The notes beneath the pieces were generated by a model. That model was not told the origin of the DNA, ran no database searches, and was given only the letters and a program-made list of their open reading frames with translations. A DNA stretch of 64,000 nt from Malania oleifera (lineage: Eukaryota; Streptophyta; Magnoliopsida; Santalales; Ximeniaceae). Location of the stretch: contig NC_080422.1 of the NCBI RefSeq assembly GCF_029873635.1, positions 4,320,001 to 4,384,000 on the forward strand. The letters run 5' to 3'. The first letter of the stretch is position 1. Every line of letters starts with the position of its first letter. Made by a program: the position numbers and the translations under genes. Below, in pieces: positions 24,158 through 36,891 of the stretch.

Positions 24158-24462
24158 CCATTTCTTAATGAAGAAGCAATTGAAAATCTATTTATAGACC
24201 CTTGACCTGGTCAGCTTCGTCGACAAAATGACACCTTCATCGACAAACTACAGAAGGCCATTCTTCGATGAAAGAAGGGCTTCGTCGACAAACCCTAAGC
24301 TTAATATTTTCTGTCATTCTAGATCTCCTCATCGACAATGCTCTGAACTTTGGCAACGAACTACATAAGGGCCTTCGTTGACGAGAACATGGACTTCGTC
24401 GATGAAGCCTGCTAAAATCCTTTTTTTTTTCTTTTCTTATTTTCCTGGTTCGAGTCTCTACA
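22246..24462 (-). repeat. 3' LTR of the older minus-strand gypsy element
   Basis: On the minus strand it opens TGTAGAGACTCG at 24462. It holds the shared GC-rich block (about 22885-22912), a three-unit repeat of about 30 bp with a CATATCTCAT core (23335-23410), two (GA)n tracts and TTCGTCGACGAA-derived palindromes (24215-24415). Its right-to-left end merges with the TRIM border near 22246, so that end is approximate. The LTR fragment at 56188 belongs to the same subfamily. Confidence 0.75.
24028..24154. repeat. Two (GA)n microsatellites
   Basis: About 24028-24076 and about 24099-24154 are GA dinucleotide runs separated by a short GGGAGAAAGATAAA spacer. They lie in the transcribed leader part of the gypsy LTR. 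Confidence 0.95.
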
Positions 24463-26716
24463 ATCTCCCCTCTTTATAAAAATTTCGTCCTAGAAATTTG
24501 CTAACTATTTTCTATCACATCATCTAAACCATCACTGCCTTGACTCTAGAAAGAGTCAGTAGCCACCCACATAGCAGCCCTGTCCAAAATTTATTATCTG
24601 CCCTCACTTATGGCGAAGGAATATCGTGGTTACACATAATATCTCAGGAGATTACAATATCCAAACACAACTCTCCCAAAGACCAAATATACTCTAAACA
24701 ATAAACAAACTTACTCTAAATATAATGCGTACATACCATTTACTTACCGTTCTTTCTACCTGTATAGCTCTAAGCGTCTCTGAATAACTGGGGGTACTTC
24801 TGACGTATCCCTGACTCTAAACCCCACGAAACTTCCTCCACCGTGTTATTATGCCACAGTACCTTTTTTAGTGGAATCCTCTTCATACGTAATTCCTGCT
24901 CTCTATAGTCTAGGATCTGAACTAGTATCTCCTCATATGCTAATGTGTCATCAAGCTCCAACGACTCGTAACTGATCACATGCGAAGGATATGGAACATA
25001 TATCCTAAGCATGGACACGTGGAGCACGTCGTGAATCCTAGACAATGCGGGAGGTAAAGCTATCCTGTACACCACCAAACCGAATCTCTCTAGAATTTCG
25101 AATGGTTCAACGTACCTAAGGCTCAACTTGCCCTTCCTACCAAACCTCATCACTCCTTTCATCAAAGCAATCCTAAAAAAATATAGCATCACCTACCTTG
25201 AACTCTAGCTCCCGTCGACGTGTATCTACGTAGCTCTTCTGCCAACTCTGAGCTGCTTTAATTCGTTCCCTGATGAGCTTGACCTTCTCTGAGGTCTACT
25301 AGACCAACTCTAGCCCTAAAATCTGTCACTCACTAACCTCATTCGAGTACAACAGAGATCGGCACCTCCAACCATACAGTGCCTCTTATGGTGCTATCCT
25401 AATACTGGCCTGGTAACTATTATTGTAGGCAAACTCAACCAATGGTAGATATCTAATCCAACTGCCTCCGAAATCCAATACACGCGGTCTTAGCATATTT
25501 TTCTAGAATTTGGATGGTCCTCTCTGACTAACCATTGGTTTGTGGGTGAAACGCAGTACTGAACATAAGTTAAGATCCCAACGCTTCCTAAAAAGTCTTC
25601 TAAAATCAGGAAGTATACCGTGGATCTCTATCTGAGACAATCGACACTGGCACCCTATGCAATCTAACTATCTCCTGAACATAAAGCTCTACCAACTTAT
25701 CCATGGAATAACTAACTTTAACCAGGATGAAATGGGCAATCTTCGTTAATCCGTCAACCACTACCCAAATCGCATTCTATCCGTGAAGTGCCAATGACAA
25801 TCTCGTGATAAAATTCATGGAAATGAGCTCCCACTTCCATTTAGGAATGATAAGTGGTTGCAACAATCCCGTTGGCCTCTGGTGCTCGGCCTTCACCTAC
25901 TAGCATGCCAGCCACTGCTCTACGAAACAGACGATCTCTTTTTTCATGTTAGACCACCAGAAAGATTCCCGCAGATCCTTGTACATCTTAGTACTCCCTG
26001 GATGTGTTGTGTAAAGTGAATGATGTGCCTCCTATAGAATGATCCGCTTAAAATCGACATCATTCAATATGCAGATCCTTGTATAGAATCTCAACACCCC
26101 ATCATATGAGATGTTGAAATCTGGTTTCAACCCATTTTGCACTCCTTCTACAAACCTCTACCAACTATGTATCTTTCGTCTGAGCTGTCCTGATCTTTTT
26201 CCGTAAGGTCGGTTGCACAACCAAGCTAGCAATGAATGCTTGGTGATTTCCTTCCACTAACTCCACACCCAAACTTTCCAGGTCCACAATAATCTGAAAT
26301 TGAACTTCCACTGCTAAAACTGACATATCTATTGACTTCCGACTCAGAGTATCAACTACCGCATTAGTTTTTCCGGAGTGGTAACTAATGATACGGTAGT
26401 AATCCTTTATCAACTCCAACCATCTTCTCTGCCTCATGTTCAGCTCCTTCTAGGTGAAAAAGTACTTAAGACTTTTATGATCGATAAAAATCTCGCACCT
26501 TTCACCGTACAAGTAGCACCTCCAAATCTTTAATGCATACACTACCACTGCTAATTCCATATCATGTGTTGGGTAGTTCTTCTCATACTCATTGAGTTGA
26601 TGAGAAGCATAAGCAATTATCTTTCCCAGTTGCATTAGAACATACCCAAGACCCTTCTTAGAGGCGTCACTGTAGATAACAAATCCACCATCCCTTGACG
26701 GAATGGTTAGAACTAG

Positions 26717-28757
26717 TGTGACAACCCTAATAATAATGGGATTTAAATAATAAAGAGCAAGGGAAATGGAAACAGTCACAGAAGGAGGAAGTCGACAACA
26801 CTGCACTTTGGAAGGAATAACCGAGAGAAGTTGTGAGGGCCTCATCGACGAACACAGGGGATTCATCAATGAGAGTATAAGAGGACCTCGTCGACGAAGG
26901 CAAGATTCGTCGACGAGGAAATACCAAGAGAGGTTTTGAGTAGTCTGAATTTCGTCGACGAGGAGTGGATTTCGTCAATGAGGAGTGGGTTTCATCGACT
27001 TGTCAACGAGATGACATGGTTCGTCGACGAATCTAGTCCTATAAATATCAAAAATTCGAATTAAATATCAAAATTAAGGAAAAACTTCACACTCTCTCTC
27101 TCCCTACGATTTCTCTCTTTTCTCTCTTCGATTCCGGCTCCGTCACTCACAGGATCGACGATATGAAGCCACCATGACGCTCCTGGACAAGTTCTCTGCA
27201 TATCTTCCAGAGCGGATCTTTGGTGGAACTCCGTTGAAAATCATCCCTGAGTTGAGGTAAGACTTTTTAAGCCAAATTTGGTCTTGCAGTAGTTATAGGA
27301 AATGATATACAAGTGAAAATATTGAATTTTAATACTGAAAGTTTTCATTTTCAGGGTATTGATCAAGAAATCGTACGGGTGTTAGACTAGGATATTTTAG
27401 GGGCTTTCTCAATAGCCAGGTAAGGGAATAAACTAAAGCAGTTATTTTTCACGCAAATTACAATTATTTATTAGCAAATTGATTTTCTAAAAAATATGTA
27501 CGATATTTGAATATTATGGAATAAATGCATATTTGGGAAAATACTGCTCTTATACAGAAATTATGATTTTAGAATGAAATGTGTGATTTACCCATCTTCG
27601 TGTGGCATGAATGTTATTTTTCATGAAAAGTATTATGATATGGAAGATTTTATGAATAAAGCATGTTTTCAGGTATTACGAAATGATATAGTAAGTTATG
27701 ATGATTTTGACAAATACATGATAATTGATTTAAATATGAAATGATTCTGACACGAGGCTGTGTATTTAGGAAATGTTTGGCACAAGGCCGTATTTATGAA
27801 ATGTTCGGCGTGAGATCGTATTTATGAAATGATTTCGGCGTGAGGCCATATTTATGAAATTATGAAAGATGCTATAATATCATGTATTATATGTTATTAG
27901 AACCCAGATGTTAGTTTAGTTCAGTTTCAGGAGCTTGGTACCATAGCTATATAGATCAAATATCTATGTTCAGACTTGTGCTAACCACCCCATGAGGGGG
28001 TGGGAGATGGATAATCGATGTGGCTTTCAGTGTAAAGTTGTAGACGTCCACCTGGCAGTTCGGACCTGTGTGGCGGGCCCATCGTACTTACAGACATTTT
28101 TGACTCGGCAATGGTCGGCTAGCCACTGTTGGGTCCCGCCTTTGGGCTGCACAACCCGTCATGGGAGGTAATACATGACATCAGCTAGCTATTGATCCTG
28201 GGTATGTTTTCAGTATTATCAGTTATAACAGATGTTTTATGAACGATATGATTTATTAGCAAATATGAAAGTATATGATGATTCAGTATAGTATGATGAA
28301 TGTTTACAGAGATATGAAATGTACTATATATGTATAATCGCATTAAATGTTCATGTTGCCACACAGTTGTATTTAGTTTATTTTCCCTTACTAAGAAGTG
28401 TCTCACCCCTGAACCTAATTAATTTTTCAAAAGACCCTGAGAGACCGGCAGGGCGTGGCCACCATTGAGCATATTGAGTTACCCCACTAGGAGGGTAAGA
28501 TTTTGATCTAGGATCAGGAGATTTTTGTTATATGATCCTAGGGTTATTTTGAGTTCTGGAGGTTGTATATAAATACAGTATTTTGATGATGTAGTAAACT
28601 CTAGTATTATGTAATTAATGGCTTGATGGATGTAATTTATTTTTACTGCTGCTAAGGTTTCCGCTGTTCATGTCAGGCTATCCTCGTTGCCCACGGGTTC
28701 GGGTTGATGTTATTATTATTTATGTTTATTATGTGATAAGTTAAGCAGGACGTTACA
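26717..28757 (+). repeat. 5' LTR of the full-length gypsy element
   Basis: TGTGACAACCC...ACGTTACA, 2041 bp. U3 (26830-27030) is filled with TTCGTCGACGAA-type palindromes, a TATAAATA follows near 27041, a conserved leader near 27100-27260, a four-unit repeat of about 32 bp with a (G/C)GTATTTATGAAATG core (about 27750-27860) and the GC-rich block (about 28132-28165). Confidence 0.93.
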
Positions 28758-31619
28758 GTTTGGTATCAGAGCCTAGGATACTAGGTTCTGTAGACTCTAG
28801 AATGCAGCAGTAATAATACCAGAGTATAGGATAAGGGAATTTGAGGTATGGTTTTGTAGTCTAGATGCAAGACTTCTGTGGTGGTTTGTGTGATTTTCCT
28901 AGGGTGACGATTTCAGGAAAGTCATTGTAAACTATCATCGGGTTGGGTATCTAGGTTGCAGGATTGAACCTTGAATTAAGATCAGGAGTGGCGAATTAAT
29001 TAGGAGAATATATTATATGAGTTCGATAATATGTATGGAGAAGGGGGTTCTGAGTTAAGTTATTTGCTTTTCAGGATGGACCCTGGTGGCAGTAGTGCCC
29101 ACGCTACTAGGAGTGAGGGTGCTGGACCCTCAGGCGCTACAGGTAGTGATTCAGATGTTGTTTTATGCAGCGTGGCACAACAAGTTATGGAAAAAATTGC
29201 CAGGAGTTTAAGGGAACAGGGTGGTCCATCGGTAAGCTACGGTAGCTCGATAGCGAAGTTCATTAAGATGAATCCTCCAGCTTTCTTAGGGGGAACAGAT
29301 CCTGCATTCGCAGAAAAGTGGGTGTAGGAGATCGAGAAGATACTTGCAGTGCTGTAGTGTTTTGAGGAACAGAGGGTACTATTTGCCACATATAAACTGA
29401 CTGGAGAGGCCGAGAGATGGTGGTCAGCGGTGAGATTATTAAAGCAGCAGATGATTGTACCTGTGGAGATGATGTGGGAGAAGTTTAAAGAAATATTCTT
29501 CAACAGGTATTTTCCAACCTCATCTAGGGAGGTTAAGATTGAGGAGTTCCTGAATCTGAAGCAGGGACAGTTGTCAGTGCAGCAGTACGCTGTAAGATTC
29601 ATCGAGCTATCTCGCTTCACCCCGTACATCATTCCAGATGAGGTGAAAAAGGTACGAAAGTTTGAAATAGGCCTGAGGAGAGAAATATACAAGCAGGTAT
29701 CGATACTGAAATTGCAGGACTTCGCATAGCTGGTTGACCGAGCCACAATAGCAGAGATTGGGGAGTGGTTAGAGGTTGAGGAGCAGAGGCAGAAGAAGAG
29801 GTCCACACCTTCTGGTTCCCAGCAGGGGGTCGGACGTGGTTCATGGAAGAGGGGTGGTTACTACAGAGATCAGAGGCAAGAGACCAGGAATCGATGTTTT
29901 CAGGGTGTACAGCCACCTCCAGTTTGCCTGACTTGTGGGAAGAGGCACCTAGGGGAGTGTTGTGCCAAGCAAGGTGTTTGCTATCGATGTGGGAAGCCGG
30001 GGCATGTGATGAGGGATTGTCAGGCTCAGATTGGTGCTGCTCCCGCTCCTAGACCTGCTCGATGAGGCTACCAGGCGCCACGTGGAGGCCAGGAGAGGAA
30101 TATGGCCCCAACCAGGGTTTTCGCTTTGACGTCGGGCGATGTTGAAGCGATCGGCGACTTGGTGACAGGTACGATTAATATGTTTTCATTTAAAGTTATT
30201 GCACTTTTTTATTCTAGTGCCACACACTCGTTTGTGTCCCTGGGATATGTTAAATTATGTGGAATTGAAACACAACTACTAGATGTTGAGTTATTAGTGG
30301 CTACATCGACCGGGTCAGCGGTGAGATGTAGTGGGGTACTCTGCGGTTGTCCAGTTGATGTTCAGGGGAAGATTTTGTCTACTGATTTGGTGGTGTTGGA
30401 TATGCACGGGTTTGATATCATCTTTAGCATGGATTGAATGGCAACTAATTTTGCTATTATAGACTGTCGTGCAAGGAAAGTGATATTTAGACCTCTAGGG
30501 AAACCAGAATTCAGATTTACAGGGTCACAAGTGCAATCCTTACCTCAGATGGTCTCAGCTGTTCAGGCGAGGAGACTACTCCAGAGTGGCTGTCTGGGAT
30601 TCATGGCTTTTGTGAAGGAAATGTCAAAAAATGAATTGAAGCTTATCAATACGCTTGTGGTGAAAGAATTTACAGATGTGTTCCCAGATGAATTACCAGG
30701 TCTACCACCTGATCGTGAAGTAGATTTTCTTATTGATCTACTTCTAGGTACAGCACTGATCTCTAAAGAACCGTACCGAATGGCGCCAACAAAGTTAGTA
30801 GAACTGAAAGATTAGTTGCAGGATTTGTTTTATAAGGGCTTCATATGACCTAGTGTATCTTTGTGTGGAGCTCTAGTACTGTTCGTGAAAAAGAAGGATG
30901 GGTCTATGAGGATGTACATAAACTATAGGGAGATTAATAAAGTGACTATTAAGAACAAATGTCCTCTACCCCATATCGATGATTTGATTGACTAGCTCTA
31001 GGATACACGGGTGTATTCCAAGATCGATCTTAGATCAGGTTACGATCAGGTAAAGGTGAGAGCAGAGGATGTATCAAAAACGGCTTTCAGGACCAGGTAT
31101 GGGCATTACGAGTTCCTCGTTATGCCATTTGATCTGACAAATGCTCCTGCGATATTTATGGATTTGATGAATAGGATTTTTCATCCATATTTAGATCAGT
31201 TTGTAGTTGTTTTTATTGATGAAATATTGGTCTATTCAAGGAGCTATGAGGAGCACGAGATACATTTGAGGCAGGTCTTGCAGATGCTTAGGGAGAAGAA
31301 GTTGTATGCGAAATTCAATAAATGTGAATTTTGGCTCGAGGAAGTCGTGTTTTTGGGGCATGTTATCTCAGGAGATGGAATTTCTGTAGATCCCAGTAAG
31401 ATTGATGCAGTAGTGAATTGGGCTAGACCGAGGAACGTACAGGAGATCGGGAGTTTCTTGGGGTTAGCTGGATATTACCGTCGTTTTGTCGAGGGCTTCT
31501 CAGCTTTATTAGGGCCTCTAACACGACTGACTAGGAAGAATGCCAGATTTGCATGGGACAACAGCTGTGAGTAGAGTTTTCAGGAACTGAGGTAGAGGTT
31601 AGTCACAACGCCTTTATTG

Positions 31620-32186
31620 TAGGGGTGAGCAAAATTCGGTGAAAACCGAATTAACCGAATTAACCGGCCGAAATTGGTCGGTTCGGTTCGGGTAAAAATC
31701 CCGGTTCGGTCGGTTCGGTTATAATTCTACAAAATTTTGGTTAATCGGTTTCGGTTCGGTTAAGGGTAAAAAAAATTTCGATTAATCGAATTAACCGAAT
31801 TACTAATTAATTAGATTTTAAATATAATTTATGAATATAAATTTTGCTTATGTAAGTGCATTAAGGAGTTTAATTAACCTATTTGGATTCTTTGTTCTAT
31901 GGTAAAATATTATTTTCATTAATAAAATTAATAAATAAGGTATTTAATTAAGTTGGATTTGGTTTTAAAAAAAATTTATAATTGTATTATATTTCTAACA
32001 ATTAATTTTAAATGATTTCGGTTAAAATCGGTTAACCGAATTACCCGAATGGGCAATTCGGTCGGGGTCGGTTCGGTGTCTTTCGGCAATTCGATCGGTT
32101 CGGTTAATGGTTTATATTAACCGAATTTTTCGGTTAATTCGGTTAATTACCCGAATTTAACCGAACCGACCGTTTGCTCACCCCTA
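31620..32186. mobile_element. hAT-type MITE inserted in gypsy pol
   Basis: Seen: 567 bp with terminal inverted repeats TAGGGGTGAGCAAA at both ends and the perfect 8-bp target duplication CTTTATTG (31612-31619 and 32187-32194). Both subterminal zones are crowded with AACCGAATTAACCG and TTCGGTTAATTCGG motifs, which can pair with each other. There is no coding. Family knowledge: an 8-bp duplication with TAGGGGTG-like ends and repeated subterminal motifs marks non-autonomous hAT elements. It is younger than the gypsy copy it entered. Confidence 0.93.
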
Positions 32187-34387
32187 CTTTATTGATCATC
32201 CCGTCTAAGGGTGAGGGTTATACTATCTACAGTGATGCATCCTTGAAGGGACTTGGCTGTGTACTAATGCAGCATGGTAGGGTGATGGCATATGTGTCCA
32301 GACAGTTGAAAGACTATGAAAACAACTACCCTACCCATGATCTTGAATTGGCTGCAGTGGTACACGCATTGAAAATTTGGAGGCATTATATGTACGGTGA
32401 GCAGTGCAAGATTTTCTCCGACCATAAGAGTTTAAAGTATTTCTTCACCCAAAAGGAATTGAATATAAGACAGAGAAGGTGGTAAGAGTTAATTAAAGAC
32501 TTTGATTGTACTATCAATTACCACCCAGGGAAAGCAAATATGGTAGTTGATGCACTCAGCAGGAAATTTGGGGAATCAACGTTGAGGACTATGGAGATCC
32601 AGCATCCGATTATGACGATATAGAGAGACTCAGAATCGAGTTGGTTGAGAGTGACCCATAGGCATATATCGCCAGTCTAGTGGTACAGCCTACTCTGCAG
32701 GATAGAATTAAAGCCGCTCAGAAAGAAGACCCAGAATTAGTAGAGGTGATGGACATAGTACAGAGTAGTTAGGGGGAGGAATTATGCATTTCAGATGACA
32801 GAGCGTTACGGTTCCGTTCTAGATTATGTGTTCCTGCTGATGCTGACATTAGGAAGACTATTTTGGAGAAGGCTCACAGATCTTTGTATAACGTTCATCC
32901 CGGTAGTACGAAGATGTATAAAGATCTGCGAGAGTAGTACTGGTGGAGTGGTATGAAGAGAGAGATTGCTGAGTATGTAGCCTAGTGCTTGACGTGCCAA
33001 CAAGTAAAGGCTGAGCACCAGAGGCCAGTGGGTCAGTTGCAGCCACTATTTATCCCAAAGTGGAAGTGGGATCATATTTCTATGGATTTTGTCTCAGGGC
33101 TGCCATCGACATCCCATGGCCAGAATGCGATTTGGGTGATAGTAGATCGGTTAACTAAGTCCACCCATTTTCTCCATATCAAGATCAGCTATTCCCTCAG
33201 CCATTTGGCAGAGATTTACATTCAGGAGATGGTTCGTTCTCATGGGGTGCCTGTATCTATTGTGTTAGATCGAGACCCGTGATTCACGTCACGATTTTGG
33301 AGGAGCTTGTAGGAGGCTCTGGGGTCTCAGTTATCGTTTAGCACGGCATTCCATCCTCAGTCAGACGGACAGACTGAGAGGACGATACAAATACTAGAAG
33401 ATATGCTCCGTGCATGTATATTAGATTTTGGGGGTAGCTGGACTCAATTCATGCTACTGGTAAAGTTTGCGTCTAATAACAGTTATCAGTCCAGTATTGG
33501 CATGGCACCATTTGAAGCACTATATGGTAGGAGATGTCGATTTTTTTGTATTGGGATGAGATGGGTGAGCGGCGAGTTGTGGGACCATAGATGGTGCAGC
33601 AGGCATATGACAAGGTTCGGCTTATCAAGAAAAGAATCAGTGCAGCTTAGAGCTGACAAAAAAGTTATACCGATAATCGCCGTAGGAATTTGGAATTCAA
33701 CGCTGGTGATCATGTGTTTCTAAAGATAGCTCCATTGAAAGGAGTTATGAGATTCAGAAAGAAGGGTAAACTTAGCCCTAGGTTTATCGATCCGTTTGAG
33801 ATTTTAGAGAAAGTGGGGCCAGTGGCCTACAGGCTAGCTTTGCCACCTACCCTATCTAGGATACACAACGTATTCCACGTATCTATGTTGAGGAAATACG
33901 TCCCAAACCCTTCTCATATTATCAGCTATGGTGAATTAGAGCTTAGTGATTCGCTAGTTTATGAGAAGGTACCAGTGCAAATCCTGGACCAAAAGGAACA
34001 GGAACTACATAATAAGAAAATTCCTCTAGTAAAAGTTCTATGGAGGAATCACGCAGTAGAAGAGGCTTCTTGTGAACTCGAGGAGCAGATCGGACAAAAA
34101 GACCCGCAACTATTCCAGGAAGATCAAATGTGATTAAGAAATGTGAGTAAATATGTAATATTTCTTTTGCAGGTACATGTATTTCTTTAATTAGTAAGTG
34201 GTATTTTAGTTTTGGGGGAATTTTCTTTTGGTATATGTAATCTCCCAGAACTTGAAATATAACCACGGTATTCCTCCGCCATAAGTGAAGGTAAGTAATA
34301 AAATAAGTAGACCATTTTTCCTAATAAGGGATGATGAATTATATGAATAATAAATTTCGAAGACGAAATTTTATAAGGAGGGGAGAA

Positions 34388-36322
34388 TGTGACAACCCAA
34401 ATGATAATGAGATTTAAATAATAAAGAGGAAGGGAAATGGAAACAGTCACAGAAGGAGGAAGTCAACTTCGTTGACGACATTGCACTTTTGAGTAGTCTA
34501 AATTTCGTAAACAAGGAGTGGGTTTCGTCAATGAAATTATTGAAGGACTTGTCGACGAGATGACGTGGCTCGTCGATGAATCTAATCCTATAAATATCAA
34601 AAACCCGGATTAAATGTCAAAATTAAGGAAAAACTTCACACTCTCTCTCTCCCTACGGTTTCTCTCTTTTCTCTCTTCGATTCCGGCTCCGTCGCTCACT
34701 GATTCAACGATCTGAGGCCACCACGACACTCTTGGAGAAGTTCTCTACATATCTGTCGAAGTGGACCGTTGGTGGAACTCCGTTGAAAATCATCCCTGAG
34801 TTGAGATAAAATTTTTTAAACCAAATTTGGTCTTGCGGTAGTTATAGGAAATGATATACAAGTGAAAATACTGAAGTTTAATACTGAGAGTTTTTATTTT
34901 TAGGGTATTGATCAGGAAATCCTACGGGTGTTAGACCAGGATATTTTAGAGGCTTTCTCAGTAGTCAGGTAAGGGAATAAACTAAAGCAGTTATTTTTCA
35001 CGCAAATTACAATTATTTATAAGCAAATTGATTTTCTAAAAAATATGTACGATATTTGAATATTATGAAATAAATGCATATTTGGGAAATACTGCGGTTA
35101 TACGGAAATTATGATTTTAGAATGAAATGTGTGATTTACCCATCTTTGTATGGCATGAATGTTATTTTTCATGAAAAGTATTATGATATGGAAGATTTTA
35201 CGAGTAAAGCATGTTTTCTGGTATTACAAAATGATATAGTAAGTTATGATGATTTTGACAAATACATGATAATTGATTTATTTTCATAATGTGTAAATAT
35301 GAAATGATTCTGGTGCGAGGCCGTGTATTTATGAAATGTTCGGCACGAGGCCGTATTTATGAAATGTTCGATGCGAGGCCGTATTTATGAAATGATTTTA
35401 GCGTGATACCGTATTTATGAAATTATGAAAGATGCTATAATATCATGTATTATATGTTATCAGAACCCAGATGTTAGTTTAGTTCAGTTTCAAGAGCTCA
35501 GTACCGTAGCTATATAGATCAGATATCTATGTTTAGATTTGTGCTAACCACCCGACGAGGGGGTGGGAGATGGATAGTCGATGTGGCTTTCAATGTAGAG
35601 TTGTAGACGTTCACCTGGTAGTCCGGACCAGGGTGTGGCGGGCCCATCGTACTTACAGACATTTTTGACTCGGCAGTGGTCGGCCAGCCATTGTCGGGTC
35701 CCGCCTTCGGGCTGCACTACCCGTCATGGGGGGTAATACATGACATCAAATAGCTATTCATCCTGAGTATGTTTTCAGTATTATCAGTTATAACAATTTT
35801 TTTATGAACGATATGATTTATTAGCAAATATGAAAGTATATGATGATTCAGTATAGTATGATGAATGTTTACAGAGATATGAAATGTACTGTATATGTAT
35901 AATCGCATTAAATGTTCATGTTGCCACACAGTTGTATTTAGTTTATTTTCCCTTACTGAGAAATGTCTCACCCCTGAACCTAATTAATTTTTCAAGATAC
36001 CCTGAGAGACCGACAGGGTGTGGCCGTCGTTGAGCTTATTGAGTTACCTCACTAGGAGGGTAAGATTTTGATCTAGGATCAGGAGATTTTTGTTGTATAA
36101 TCCTATGGTTATTTTGAGTTCTGGAAGTTGTATATAAATACAGTATTTTGATGATATAGTAAACTCTGGTATTATGTAATTAATGGTTTGATGAATATAA
36201 TTTATTTTTACGACTGCTTAGGTTTCCACTGTTCATGTCAGGCCATCCCTGCTACCCACGGGTTCGGGTTGATGTTATTATTATTTATGTTTATTATGTA
36301 ATAAGTTAAGTAAGACGTTACA
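34388..36322 (+). repeat. 3' LTR of the full-length gypsy element
   Basis: TGTGACAACCC...ACGTTACA, 1935 bp, collinear with the 5' LTR but lacking about 110 bp of the palindrome-rich U3. The 32-bp repeat lies at about 35310-35420 and the GC-rich block at about 35697-35728. Confidence 0.93.
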
Positions 36323-36546
36323 ACTGGAGCAGTAACCAGCCGCTACTTCAGTTCCTGAAAACTCTGCTTGCACTCATAAGTCCATTCAAACTTTACGTTC
36401 TTCCTCGTGAATCATGTCAATGGACCTAATATTCTGGAGAACCCTACTACGAACCATCGGTAGTATCCTTCAAGACCTTGAAAAATCCTAACCTCCTAAA
36501 CATTCTTCGATCTCGCCTAGTCCACTACCACTTCTATCTTACTCAA
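36323..36546 (-). mobile_element. Continuation of the older minus-strand gypsy element (RT/RNase H)
   Basis: On the minus strand this piece encodes the stretch between RT and RNase H, including GLEGYYRWFVVGFS and, near 36340, SFQELK. It joins to the part ending at 26716 once the inserted element is set aside. It stops at 36546, where a different LTR begins, so the older element was cut a second time there. Confidence 0.8.
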
Positions 36547-36891
36547 TGTAATGACCCGGAAATTTAAAATAATTAGGAAGTATAATACATGAAATGGATT
36601 AATGGGTAATAAGGGGAAAGGAAAGATTTTTAGAAGAAATAACAAGCCTCATCGACGAATGTCCTATCTTCGTCAATGAGTGTCCTTCTAAGATTTCGAC
36701 GAACTCAATCCCTCGTCGACGATGGAATCCCGAGAGAGAATTTTGGAACTCTGAATTTTGTCGACGAAAGTATCTTCTCATTGACAAAGTCTCTACAATG
36801 CCTCGTCGACGAACCCACGTGTCTCGTCGATGAAACCCTGCCTATAAATAGTATTTCTCTCATTTTTTTAGCGAGAAACTCGGGGACCCTT

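Larger units (their letters stand above)
22246..26716 (-). mobile_element. Gypsy chromovirus, 3' part (interrupted; resumes at 36323)
   Basis: Minus-strand parts, reading from the right: RNase H (about 26165-26716, with [16 protein letters not shown] and SYHSGKTNAVVDTLSRK), an integrase region (about 25200-26160), a chromodomain-type C-terminus (24770-25192, with HVSMLRIYVP and KVLWHNNTVEEVSWG), a purine-rich tract (about 24463-24490) and the 3' LTR (22246-24462). The RT-RNase H part continues at 36323-36546 beyond the inserted element at 26717-36322. Nothing 5' of RT survives. Family knowledge: integrase followed by a chromodomain marks chromoviruses. It is broken in many places and is older than the element inserted in it. 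Confidence 0.88.
26717..36322 (+). mobile_element. Gypsy chromovirus, full-length fossil with both LTRs
   Basis: Seen: 5' LTR 26717-28757, tRNA-Met primer site TGGTATCAGAGC (28761-28772), gag from 29076 ([15 protein letters not shown]...) with paired zinc knuckles (CLTCGK... and CYRCGKPGH, about 29930-30025), protease (about 30100-30640), RT (about 30690-31290), RNase H (split by a MITE at 31620-32186), integrase (about 32860-33640), chromodomain-type end (33690-34133), polypurine tract (about 34370-34387) and 3' LTR 34388-36322. Flanks are ACTAG (26712-26716) and ACTGG (36323-36327), a 5-bp target duplication with one mismatch. It sits in the RNase H region of an older minus-strand gypsy copy. 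Complete in outline but broken in roughly ten or more places, so a dead fossil. The LTRs differ by several percent by eye and by one block of about 110 bp, pointing to an age of perhaps a few million years. Confidence 0.93.

Noticed and set aside
23934-24161. Ser-Leu repeat frame
   Set aside because: A (GA)n tract read on the minus strand.
26717-36322. Repeated palindromes as a possible CRISPR array
   Set aside because: Spacing and units are irregular and lie in LTR U3 of a plant retroelement; no cas genes, nuclear plant DNA.
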